From Bacillota bacterium (GTDB taxonomy: Bacteria; Bacillota; Clostridia; Oscillospirales; Ruminococcaceae), in the NCBI GenBank assembly GCA_023394255.1, contig JAEXAZ010000001.1, forward strand, positions 1 through 14,434: 14,434 bases of DNA. The letters are read 5' to 3'. A program made the translations under genes and the position numbers. This document shows, piece after piece, positions 7,021 to 13,499 of the stretch. The notes under the pieces were generated by a model. That model saw only the letters and a list, made by a program, of their open reading frames with translations. It had not been told where the DNA came from and did not search any database. Numbering within the stretch: position 1 is the first letter of the stretch; each line of letters begins with the position of its first letter.

Positions 7021-7040
7021 TAAAAAATGCAAATTCCCTC

Positions 7041-7069
7041 TTGCTTTCGTGACATTGTTGTGTTATAAT
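7041..7069 (+). promoter_or_regulatory. Sigma-A promoter of rplS
   Basis: TTGCTT (7041-7046) and a perfect TATAAT (7064-7069) are 17 nt apart. Transcription would start near 7076, giving a leader of about 134 nt. Confidence 0.75.
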
Positions 7070-7084
7070 CATTTAGCATGTAAT

Positions 7085-7200
7085 GAACGTTGTGTCCTGC
7101 AACGGGACTTTGTGCCCGGCTTATCAATGTGAGCCGACATAAAAGCGGACAGTCCTCTGCCATAATCCTATGGGTATGAATGTCTGAAACAAAAAGGAGG
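7085..7200 (+). promoter_or_regulatory. Structured 5' leader of rplS, possible ribosomal protein autoregulatory element
   Basis: The untranslated leader contains a CGTTG/CAACG hairpin (7088-7092 with 7100-7104). An alternative GTCC/GGAC pairing (7094-7097 with 7105-7108) is mutually exclusive with it. A second hairpin starts with CGGCT (7117-7121) pairing AGCCG (7132-7136) and can extend inward to about 8 bp with G-U pairs. L19 leaders controlled by their own product are known in Firmicutes. I cannot confirm that this is the same family, so the assignment is inference from position and folding. Confidence 0.4.
7194..7200 (+). promoter_or_regulatory. Ribosome binding site of rplS
   Basis: AAGGAGG lies 9 nt before the ATG at 7210. 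It sits downstream of another in-frame ATG (7180), which is therefore not the start. Confidence 0.9.
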
Positions 7201-7209
7201 AGCTATCAG

Positions 7210-7554
7210 ATGGATGCTTTAAAGCACATTGCCAGCGACTGCATCAAGACAGAAATGCCCAAAGTGGATATCGGCGATACCGTCAAGGTATACGTTTGGA
7301 TTAAAGAGGGCGAGAAGAGCAGAGTTCAGATGTTTGAGGGAACGGTGATCGCCAAGAAACACGGCGGTATCTCCGAGACTTTCACAGTCCGCCGCGTTGC
7401 GCATGGTTGCGGAGTGGAGAGGGTTTTCCCGATTCATTCCCCCAACATCGACAAAGTTGAGCTTGTCAGAAAAGGCCGCGTCCGCCGCAGCAAGCTTTAT
7501 TATCTGCGTGACCGCGTGGGTAAGGCTGCCAAGGTTAAGGATGTTATCCGCTGA
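7210..7554 (+). CDS. rplS: 50S ribosomal protein L19
   Basis: The 114-residue protein has the full length of bacterial L19 (about 115) and the family's sequence throughout: the VDIGDTVKVYVWIKEGEKSRVQ stretch, FEGTVIAKKHGG, TFTVRRVAHGCGVERVFPIHSP, and the basic C-terminus VRRSKLYYLRDRVGKAAKV. L19 sits at the interface between the 30S and 50S subunits. The start was set at 7210, giving MDALKHIASDC, because the ribosome binding site lies directly upstream and the length then fits. In many Firmicutes rplS follows rpsP, rimM and trmD. Those genes are not upstream here; the gene has its own promoter, leader and terminator. Confidence 0.97.
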   Translation: MDALKHIASDCIKTEMPKVDIGDTVKVYVWIKEGEKSRVQMFEGTVIAKKHGGISETFTVRRVAHGCGVERVFPIHSPNIDKVELVRKGRVRRSKLYYLRDRVGKAAKVKDVIR

Positions 7555-7568
7555 TTACAGCGCACTCG

Positions 7569-7595
7569 AAAGGGACGTGAAAACGTCCCTTTTTT
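7569..7595 (+). terminator. Rho-independent terminator of rplS
   Basis: A perfect 10-bp stem (AAAGGGACGT at 7569-7578 and ACGTCCCTTT at 7583-7592) with a GAAA tetraloop is followed by a T run (7590-7595), 14 nt after the stop codon. Confidence 0.93.
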
Positions 7596-7614
7596 GCTGT
7601 TTTCAGGTTTTTGG

Positions 7615-7643
7615 TTGAACGGATGGGCAAATTATGTTATACT
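7615..7643 (+). promoter_or_regulatory. Sigma-A promoter of the signal peptidase/rbgA/rnhB operon
   Basis: TTGAAC (7615-7620), a 17-nt spacer and TATACT (7638-7643), with an extended -10 TG at 7635-7636. Start is expected near 7650. It follows the rplS terminator directly and seems to be the only promoter for the six genes that follow. Confidence 0.8.
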
Positions 7644-7733
7644 ATAAACCGATTTTGCGGCGGCAGACAGCGGTTTGCTGAAAACTTGCGGGTCTTAACC
7701 GCAAAATTGAAATGGAAGAAATCAGGTGAATCA

Positions 7734-8309
7734 ATGGACGATCAGGAGATAAAGGAACCGGTTCCATCAGAGCCGTCAGGCAGCTATGCGATGGGGGAAC
7801 TTTACGAGTGGGTCGAATCCGCTCTGTTTGCGGTTGTAGCCATGCTGACGATCTTTACTTTTTTTGTGCGGCCCGCAACCGTGGACGGGTCCTCCATGGT
7901 TCCGACGCTGCATAACGCGGAACGGCTGGTGCTGCAGCAGGCCGGTTACAACGACCCGCAGTACGGCGACATTGTGGTTGTGGACCGTACCGGCAAAGGC
8001 GAGCCCCCGATTGTAAAACGCGTCATCGGCAAAGGCGGTGACACCATTTATATCAATTTTGAGACACATGAAGTCTGGCGGAATGACGAACTGCTTGACG
8101 AGCCTTATATTAATGAGCCCACGTCCAACCAGTTTGACATTCAGTTCCCGGTCGAAGTGCCGCAGGGGACAATTTTTGTAATGGGGGATAACCGCAACCA
8201 TTCCCTTGACAGCCGCTCTTCCGAAATCGGGATGGTGGATTTGCGCTGTGTGATGGGGAAAGCAATTTTCCGGTTTTTCCCGTTTAATAAGATGGGAGGA
8301 TTTTCATGA
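7734..8309 (+). CDS. lepB: Type I signal peptidase (leader peptidase)
   Basis: The 191-residue protein has a short acidic N-terminus, one membrane segment (about 27-45) and the conserved boxes of Gram-positive (Sip-type) signal peptidases. The SMVPTL box holds the catalytic serine S54, KRVIG holds the general-base lysine K95, GGDTI follows, and GDNRNHSLDSR spans 151-161. It would sit in the plasma membrane with the catalytic domain outside, removing signal peptides from Sec- and Tat-exported proteins. The ATG at 7734 is chosen because AGGTG (7724-7728) precedes it and the length is normal; the frame is open back to 7611 but that part lacks a ribosome binding site. The stop overlaps the rbgA start by 4 nt (ATGA). 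A signal peptidase between rplS and rbgA is common in Firmicutes. Confidence 0.95.
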   Translation: MDDQEIKEPVPSEPSGSYAMGELYEWVESALFAVVAMLTIFTFFVRPATVDGSSMVPTLHNAERLVLQQAGYNDPQYGDIVVVDRTGKGEPPIVKRVIGKGGDTIYINFETHEVWRNDELLDEPYINEPTSNQFDIQFPVEVPQGTIFVMGDNRNHSLDSRSSEIGMVDLRCVMGKAIFRFFPFNKMGGFS

Positions 8310-9217
8310 ACCACCGGGAGGAACAAGAACGCGACCTGACCCCGATGGCGCCGGTTCCGTCCATCCAGTGGTTCCCCGGCCATATGGCGAAAACCCGCCG
8401 GCTGATGGCGGACAGCTTGAAGCTGGTGGATATTATCGTGGAACTGACGGATGCCCGGATACCGGCGTCCAGCCGGAATCCGGAAATCGACCGTCTGGTA
8501 GGCGCGAAACCCCGCGTAGTGCTCCTCAATAAATGCGATTCCGCGGATGAAGCGGCAACAAAAGCCTGGGTCGATTACTATGCCGGAAACGGGATACCCG
8601 CGATTGCGACCGACTGCCGGAGCGGCCGGGGGCTGAAAGCCTTTTTGCCGCTGGTGCGCAGAGTGCTGGAAGAGCTGATTGCGCGCCGTGCCGCCAGGGG
8701 CATGGCAGGCCAGCCGATCCGCATGATGATTGTCGGAATCCCGAATGTGGGGAAATCTTCCCTGATCAACCGGATGGCGGGCGCAAAACGTGCTAAGGTA
8801 GAAGACCGCCCGGGCGTCACCAGGGGGCGCCAGTGGGTCACTCTGGAAGGCGGCGTGGAACTTCTGGACATGCCGGGTGTCCTCTGGCCAAAATTTGAGG
8901 ACCCCATGGTCGGCGAGCACCTTGCGTTTACAGGCGCGGTCAAGGACGATGTTTTGGATATCGAGCTTCTTGCCATGCGCCTGCTCTGGCTTCTGAACAA
9001 GGAATACCCGTCCCTTCTGGCGGAACGCTACAAAATGCAGGAACAGGAGACAGACGGGCAGGATGCTTACGGCCTGCTGAACCTTGTCGGCAGAAAGCGC
9101 GGGATGCTGGTATCGGGCGGGGAAGTAAACACCGAACGGGCCGCTATTACAGTTTTGGATGAGTTCCGAAGCGGAAAGCTGGGCAGGATTACGCTGGAAC
9201 TCCCGCCGGAGGGCTGA
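8306..9217 (+). CDS. rbgA: Ribosome biogenesis GTPase YlqF/RbgA
   Basis: This 303-residue GTPase has the circularly permuted motif order of the YlqF/YawG family: the G4 motif NKCD (75-78) comes before the G1/P-loop GIPNVGKSS (144-152), followed by PGVTR (169-173) and the G3 motif DMPG (188-191). The N-terminal block IQWFPGHMAKT (20-30) is typical of RbgA. The protein is known to act in late assembly of the 50S subunit, helping recruit proteins such as L16. The C-terminal region (about 210-300) corresponds to the helical RNA-binding domain. The first ~18 residues form a charged extension beyond the usual start. GGGAGGA (8294-8300) precedes the ATG, which overlaps the signal peptidase stop. Its place in a ribosome/translation cluster fits its job. 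Confidence 0.95.
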   Translation: MNHREEQERDLTPMAPVPSIQWFPGHMAKTRRLMADSLKLVDIIVELTDARIPASSRNPEIDRLVGAKPRVVLLNKCDSADEAATKAWVDYYAGNGIPAIATDCRSGRGLKAFLPLVRRVLEELIARRAARGMAGQPIRMMIVGIPNVGKSSLINRMAGAKRAKVEDRPGVTRGRQWVTLEGGVELLDMPGVLWPKFEDPMVGEHLAFTGAVKDDVLDIELLAMRLLWLLNKEYPSLLAERYKMQEQETDGQDAYGLLNLVGRKRGMLVSGGEVNTERAAITVLDEFRSGKLGRITLELPPEG

Positions 9218-9219
9218 AT

Positions 9220-9822
9220 ATGGGGTTATACGATTATGAGCTAATTGCTTATGACAACGGATTTTCCGCCGTCTGCGGGGTAGACGAGGCCGGGCGCGGG
9301 CCGCTTGCGGGCGATGTCTACGCGGCCGCCGTCATTCTGCCGCGCGGAGTTGAAATCGAAGGTGTCAACGATTCCAAAAAGCTCTCCGAGAAAAAGCGGG
9401 AAAGGCTCTTTGATGTGATTATGGAAAAGGCGGTGTCGTATTGCATCGCGACTTCCACGATCGAAGAGATCGATACGCTGAATATTTTGCAGGCATCCCT
9501 GCTTGCGATGCGGCGGGCTGTTGCCGGGTTGTCCGTCCAGCCTGATCTGGCGCTGGTGGACGGGAACCAGGACCCCCACCTCGCGATAGCCGCTACCCCG
9601 ATCATCGGGGGGGACGGCAAAAGCGCATCCATTGCGGCCGCGTCTATCCTTGCGAAGGTTGCCCGTGACCGCTATATGAAGCAGCTGGACCTGCAGTTCC
9701 CCGAATACCAGTTTTCCCGTCATAAAGGCTATGGGACAAAACTGCATTATGAGCTGCTTTCGCAGTACGGCATTTCCCCGGTTCACAGGCGTACTTTCCT
9801 GAAAAAATGGGCGGGGAAGTGA
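9220..9822 (+). CDS. rnhB: Ribonuclease HII
   Basis: The 200-residue protein matches RNase HII in length and motifs. GVDEAGRGPLAG (20-31) holds catalytic D22 and E23, DSKKLSEKKRE lies at 51-61, ALVDGN holds D114, and SIAAASILAKVARDR (137-151) holds D150, completing the DEDD metal site. The enzyme cuts the RNA strand in RNA-DNA hybrids and single ribonucleotides misincorporated in DNA, beginning ribonucleotide excision repair. GGAGGG (9208-9213), inside the end of rbgA, is its ribosome binding site, and only 2 nt separate the two genes. rbgA followed by rnhB is a common Firmicutes arrangement. Confidence 0.96.
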   Translation: MGLYDYELIAYDNGFSAVCGVDEAGRGPLAGDVYAAAVILPRGVEIEGVNDSKKLSEKKRERLFDVIMEKAVSYCIATSTIEEIDTLNILQASLLAMRRAVAGLSVQPDLALVDGNQDPHLAIAATPIIGGDGKSASIAAASILAKVARDRYMKQLDLQFPEYQFSRHKGYGTKLHYELLSQYGISPVHRRTFLKKWAGK

Positions 9823-9828
9823 GCGGGT

Positions 9829-10230
9829 ATGGCGAATACGCATACGCGCGGCATCATGGGCGAGGAGTTTGCCTGCCGCTGCCTGCAAGCGGACGGCTAT
9901 GAAATTCTGGCGCGGAATTTCCGCAGCTCCCACAGCGAGATTGACATCATCGCCCGCAAGGGCTATATCATTGCCTTTGTGGAAGTCAAGCTGAGAAGCC
10001 AAGCCGCGCTGGCGGCTCCCATGGCCGCCGTATCGAAGGCGCAGCGGCGGCGCATTGTGCTTGCCGCCGTTTCTTATTTGAAAGAAAAAGGCATATATAA
10101 TACAGGGGAATATCAGCCGCGGTTTGACATTTTTGAGGTGGTAACGGAGTTTGCGGGCTCACCGGAAGTGGTGCGCTACGCGCATATTCCCGCCGCCTAT
10201 GACACGGGGGATTTGCATGTATTTGTTTGA
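9829..10230 (+). CDS. YraN family (UPF0102) endonuclease-like protein
   Basis: This 133-residue protein has the UPF0102 pattern: N-terminal RGIMGEEFACRCL (7-19), then NFRSSHSEIDIIARKG (30-45) and FVEVKLRS (50-57). E37, D39, E52 and K54 form the ExD...ExK core of the restriction-endonuclease-like fold. That core supports a nuclease fold, but the family's cellular role is not firmly known; a link to DNA recombination or repair is usual speculation. The gene starts 6 nt after rnhB, its classical neighbour, and its 3' end overlaps the dipeptidase gene by 14 nt. The ribosome binding site is weak (a GGGGAAGTGAG stretch just upstream), so coupling with rnhB is likely. Confidence 0.88.
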   Translation: MANTHTRGIMGEEFACRCLQADGYEILARNFRSSHSEIDIIARKGYIIAFVEVKLRSQAALAAPMAAVSKAQRRRIVLAAVSYLKEKGIYNTGEYQPRFDIFEVVTEFAGSPEVVRYAHIPAAYDTGDLHVFV

Positions 10231-11146
10231 TCTGCACTGTGACACGATTACACGCCTGAATGACGGCGTCCGGCTGGAGCCGAACGACAGGAGCCTGTTT
10301 CTGAACGCAGCCCAGCTTGCGTTGGGCAGGATGCGGGGGCAGAACTGGTGCCAGTGCTTTGCCATCTTTATGCCGGATGAGTACCGGGGCAGGGATGCTG
10401 TTGATTATTATGAACGGAGTTACCGCTATTTTCTGGAGCAGATGTCCTGCCACAGCGCGTATGTGGAGCAGGTACAAAATGCCCCGGAAGCCGAAGCGGT
10501 GATTGCGCGGGGAAAAGCTGCCGCAGTTTTGACCGTGGAGGGCGGCTCCGCCCTGGCCGGGGATTTAAGCCGCGTGGAACGGCTCCGGGAATGCGGCGTC
10601 AGAATGATGACCCTGACCTGGAACGGCGAAAACGAACTGGGAAGCGGCAATCTAACTTCGCACGGGCTGACCGATTTCGGCAGGGCGGTCATTCCGGCGT
10701 TGGAAGAGGCGGGCATCGTCGCGGATGTTTCCCACCTCAATGACGCCGGGTTCTGGGAGGTGGCGCGGCTGGCGAAACGCCCGCTCTGCGCGTCGCATTC
10801 CAACTCCCGCTCGGTGTGCGGGCATCCGCGCAACCTGACCGACGACCAGTTCCGGTTCCTCGCGGAACATCAGGGACTGGTGGGTATCAATTATTACGTT
10901 GGCTTTCTGGCGGAAGAGGGCGCAACTGTGACGTTTGACCATCTCGCCGCGCATGTTTCCCACTTCCTTGACTTGGGAGGGGAAACCGTTCTCGCGCTCG
11001 GCTCTGACTTCGACGGCGCGGATACGCCCGCGTGGCTGAGTTCCGTCGAACATACCTGCGGGCTTTACATACGCATGTGTGCCGAATTTGGGAGAGAGAT
11101 TACCGATAAAATTTTCTGGGGCAATGCGTTTCGATTTTTCTCGTAA
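10217..11146 (+). CDS. Membrane dipeptidase family (peptidase M19) dipeptidase
   Basis: This 309-residue protein matches the M19/renal dipeptidase family (binuclear zinc hydrolases of the amidohydrolase fold). Metal ligands can be placed at H7 and D9 (LHCDT), at the bridging glutamate E108 (VEGG), and at H173 (VSH) and H194 (SHSNSR), with an acidic GSDFDG near 262-267. The enzymes hydrolyse dipeptides, including D-amino-acid-containing ones in some cases. There is no signal peptide, so it is probably cytoplasmic. The ATG at 10217 gives the family's usual MYLFDLHCDT opening and has a GGGGGA tract (10206-10211) before it; the frame is open back to 10151 but that part lies within yraN. The substrate is not predictable from sequence. 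Confidence 0.92.
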   Translation: MYLFDLHCDTITRLNDGVRLEPNDRSLFLNAAQLALGRMRGQNWCQCFAIFMPDEYRGRDAVDYYERSYRYFLEQMSCHSAYVEQVQNAPEAEAVIARGKAAAVLTVEGGSALAGDLSRVERLRECGVRMMTLTWNGENELGSGNLTSHGLTDFGRAVIPALEEAGIVADVSHLNDAGFWEVARLAKRPLCASHSNSRSVCGHPRNLTDDQFRFLAEHQGLVGINYYVGFLAEEGATVTFDHLAAHVSHFLDLGGETVLALGSDFDGADTPAWLSSVEHTCGLYIRMCAEFGREITDKIFWGNAFRFFS

Positions 11147-11158
11147 AGAGGTGACCAA

Positions 11159-11848
11159 ATGGCGGTTTATACGATGGGCGATCTTCACCTGTCGCTGAAT
11201 TCCAATAAATCCATGGACGTTTTCCCCGGCTGGCACGATTATGTGCGGCGCATCGAGGAAAACTGGCGGGCCGGAATTATGGACGCGGACACGGTGGTGC
11301 TCCCGGGCGACAGCTCCTGGGGGGAGTCTCTGGAGGAGGCGCTGCCCGATTTTCAATTTTTAAATGGGCTGCCGGGGCGGAAAATCCTGCTGAAAGGGAA
11401 CCATGATTACTGGTGGAACACCAAAAGCAAAGTGACAGGTTTTTTTGCCGCGCAGGGTTTAAATACACTGGAAATCCTCAATAATAACAGCGTCGCAGTT
11501 GATCGGATCGCAATATGCGGTTCCAGAGGCTGGATTCTGGAAAACGGGGAGCCGTTTGACGATAAGATCATCAAGCGGGAGGCCATACGGCTTGAGCTGT
11601 CGATCACGGACGCGGAGAAAACCGGAAAAGAACCTGTGGTATTTCTCCACTATCCGCCGGTCTACGGGGAAAGCGAATCCCCGCAGATCCTCGACGTGCT
11701 TGTGCGGCATAAAATCTCCCGGTGCTATTACGGGCATATTCATGCGTCGGGCTGCCGGTTTGCCATCGACGGCACCTATCTGGGAATTAAATTCTATCTG
11801 GTCAGCAGCGACTATCTGGGCTTTGACCCGCTGCTGGTGGAATCGTGA
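11159..11848 (+). CDS. Calcineurin-like metallophosphoesterase, substrate unknown
   Basis: The 229-residue protein carries the metal-site motifs of the family in order: GDLH (7-10, D8 and H10), PGDSSWG (49-55, D51), GNHDYWW (80-86, N81 and H82), a histidine in LHYPP (H164) and GHIH (192-195). These support a two-metal phosphoesterase. The GNHDYWW and LHYPPVY stretches resemble a clade of stand-alone bacterial phosphohydrolases, for which I know no assigned substrate. There is no signal peptide or membrane segment. AGAGGTG (11147-11153) lies 5 nt before the ATG, and the gene begins 12 nt after the dipeptidase stop, so it is probably the last gene of the operon. No clear terminator follows; only AT-rich sequence leads into the tig promoter. 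Confidence 0.9.
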   Translation: MAVYTMGDLHLSLNSNKSMDVFPGWHDYVRRIEENWRAGIMDADTVVLPGDSSWGESLEEALPDFQFLNGLPGRKILLKGNHDYWWNTKSKVTGFFAAQGLNTLEILNNNSVAVDRIAICGSRGWILENGEPFDDKIIKREAIRLELSITDAEKTGKEPVVFLHYPPVYGESESPQILDVLVRHKISRCYYGHIHASGCRFAIDGTYLGIKFYLVSSDYLGFDPLLVES

Positions 11849-11890
11849 GATAAAATAAGCGGCAAAATTTTGTTATTTACAATTTATCTA

Positions 11891-11919
11891 TTGGCAGGCA
11901 GGCCAAAATTTGCTATACT
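11891..11919 (+). promoter_or_regulatory. Sigma-A promoter of tig
   Basis: TTGGCA (11891-11896), a 17-nt spacer and TATACT (11914-11919), with an extended -10 TG at 11911-11912. Start is expected near 11926. No CIRCE or CtsR-type operator is visible around it. Confidence 0.8.
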
Positions 11920-11950
11920 GTTACGATAGTGGGCTTATAGTGCCTGAACG

Positions 11951-11995
11951 TTCCTCCATGATGAATGGCAGGAGCAACAAAGATTTATGGAGGAA
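11951..11995 (+). promoter_or_regulatory. Leader hairpin that would bury the tig ribosome binding site
   Basis: TTCCTCCAT (11951-11959) is perfectly complementary to ATGGAGGAA (11987-11995), which holds the GGAGG ribosome binding site (11989-11993) of tig. The pairing extends inward by a G-U and an A-U pair to 11 bp, with a 23-nt loop. A competing small hairpin, CCAT/ATGG (11956-11959 with 11965-11968), would free the site. This is seen in the sequence; a regulatory role is inference. Confidence 0.5.
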
Positions 11996-12002
11996 ATAAG
12001 AA

Positions 12003-13400
12003 ATGTCTGTTAAATCTGTGAAAACCAATGAAGACAAAAAAGTTGAACTTGAAATCGCGGTCAGCGCTGAAGACTTTAATAAAGCTGTGGATGCGGCATT
12101 TAAAAAGAACGGTAAAAAAATCAATGTCCCCGGTTTCCGCAAAGGAAAGGCTCCCCGCAAGATGGTTGAAAAAATGTACGGCGAGGGAACGTTCTTTGAG
12201 GAAGCTGTGAATAATACCTATCCCGCCGCCTATCAGGCTGCCGTGAAGGAAGCGAACATCGACCCGGTTGACCGCGCTGACATTGAGATTATGGAAGTCA
12301 GCAAGGAAAGCGGCTATACGTTCAAGGCCACCGTTACTGTGAAGCCGGAAGTAACCCTCGAGGGCTATAAAGGGGTTGAAGTGGAGAAAAAAGTTTCTGT
12401 GGTCACCGATGAGGAAGTGGACGCGGAAATCAGCCGCCAGCGTGAACAGAATGCCCGCGTTATTGCCGTGGAAGGCAGAGCGGCTGCAGACGGCGATACC
12501 GCGGTGATTGATTTTGAGGGATTTGTGGACGATGTCGCTTTTGAAGGCGGCAAAGGAACCGATTATTCCCTGGTGCTGGGCTCCAACAGCTTTATCCCCG
12601 GCTTTGAAGATCAGGTTGCCGGCCACAATGTGGGCGAATCGTTTGAAGTGAATGTTACGTTCCCCGAAGATTATCACGCGGAAGAACTCAAGGGCAAGGC
12701 TGCCATGTTCAAGGTGACCATGAAAGAACTGAAGATGAAAGAGCTGCCCGAGCTTGACGATGAATTCGCAAAAGATGTCAGCGAATTCGATACGCTGGAG
12801 GAACTGAAGGCCGACATCTCCAAAAAGCTGCAGGAGAAAAAAGACGAGCAGAGCGACACAGATGTGGAAAATAAGCTGATGGAAGCGGTTGCCGACAAAA
12901 TGGTCGTCGATATTCCGGACTGCATGTTTGAGTCCCGCGTTGATGAGATGCTTCGTGACTTTGAATACCGCCTCCAGTCCCAGGGCATGGATCTGAAGAA
13001 TTATCTGCAGTATACCGGCATGGAGCTGGACGCTTTCCGCAAGACCTTCCGCCCGCAGGCTGAGGCGCAGGTAAAGACCAGGCTGGCGCTTGAAAAGATT
13101 GTCGAGCTGGAACAAATTGAGCCGACTTCCGATGAGGTGGAGGCAGAGTATCTGAATATTGCCCAGCAGTATAAGATGGAAGTTGAAAAGGTCAAGGGCG
13201 TTGTTCCGACTTCCGATATTAAAATCGGCCTCGCAATGAATAAAGCGCTTGATCTTGTGCGTGAAAACGCCAAGATTTCTGAAGCAAACGATGCCGAGCC
13301 CGAGCCCAAGCGCAAGAAGACAACGCGCACCAAAAAAGCGGCCGCGAAAACCGCAACAGCTGAGGAAGCGGTTGAGGAAGCGATTGAGGCTGCGGAATAA
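12003..13400 (+). CDS. tig: Trigger factor (ribosome-associated chaperone and prolyl isomerase)
   Basis: The 465-residue protein has the three-domain plan of trigger factor. The N-terminal ribosome-binding domain carries the signature GFRKGKAPR (44-52), which docks on L23 at the tunnel exit. A FKBP-type prolyl isomerase domain (about 163-245) contains GDTAVIDFEGFVDDVAFEGG and SFIPGFEDQVAGHNVGE. A long helical C-terminal chaperone domain follows (about 250-430). The last ~34 residues are a low-complexity tail: a Lys/Arg-rich part (KRKKTTRTKKAAAK) and then an Ala/Glu-rich end. Such a tail goes beyond the chaperone core. The protein acts in the cytoplasm on nascent chains. It is followed by clpP and clpX, a classic order linking folding to ATP-dependent proteolysis. 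GGAGG lies 9 nt before the ATG. Confidence 0.97.
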   Translation: MSVKSVKTNEDKKVELEIAVSAEDFNKAVDAAFKKNGKKINVPGFRKGKAPRKMVEKMYGEGTFFEEAVNNTYPAAYQAAVKEANIDPVDRADIEIMEVSKESGYTFKATVTVKPEVTLEGYKGVEVEKKVSVVTDEEVDAEISRQREQNARVIAVEGRAAADGDTAVIDFEGFVDDVAFEGGKGTDYSLVLGSNSFIPGFEDQVAGHNVGESFEVNVTFPEDYHAEELKGKAAMFKVTMKELKMKELPELDDEFAKDVSEFDTLEELKADISKKLQEKKDEQSDTDVENKLMEAVADKMVVDIPDCMFESRVDEMLRDFEYRLQSQGMDLKNYLQYTGMELDAFRKTFRPQAEAQVKTRLALEKIVELEQIEPTSDEVEAEYLNIAQQYKMEVEKVKGVVPTSDIKIGLAMNKALDLVRENAKISEANDAEPEPKRKKTTRTKKAAAKTATAEEAVEEAIEAAE

Positions 13401-13411
13401 TTTTTCGCTAC

Positions 13412-13441
13412 ATACCGGCACGGGTTGCTTTGTGCCGGTAT
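13412..13441 (+). repeat. Perfect hairpin between tig and clpP without a T run
   Basis: ATACCGGCAC (13412-13421) and GTGCCGGTAT (13432-13441) form a 10-bp stem with a 10-nt loop, 11 nt after the tig stop. The sequence after it is ACAGGCAGG, so it is not a canonical intrinsic terminator. It may mark an RNA processing or 3'-end stabilising site within a tig-clpP transcript. Confidence 0.6.
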
Positions 13442-13486
13442 ACAGGCAGGATGTGGAGAAGCAGTTTGCGGCAGAAACAATCCAAT

Positions 13487-13492
13487 AGGAGG
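13487..13492 (+). promoter_or_regulatory. Ribosome binding site of clpP
   Basis: AGGAGG lies 7 nt before ATG 13500 and fixes that start; the frame is open further upstream, but those codons lie before this site. Confidence 0.9.
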
Positions 13493-13499
13493 TATTTAC

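Noticed and set aside
7180..7209. Upstream ATG (7180) as the start of rplS
   Set aside because: The ribosome binding site lies downstream of this ATG and the 10 extra residues are not part of the L19 family.
7611..7733. N-terminal extension of the signal peptidase
   Set aside because: The region overlaps the promoter, there is no ribosome binding site for the early start, and the 191-residue form is already full length.
10151..10216. Upstream GTG start of the dipeptidase
   Set aside because: The extra 22 residues lie within yraN and the family's conserved N-terminus begins at the ATG at 10217.
11852..11880. Terminator after the metallophosphoesterase gene
   Set aside because: The AT-rich partial inverted repeat (AATAA...TTATT) has no GC stem and no T run in the right place.
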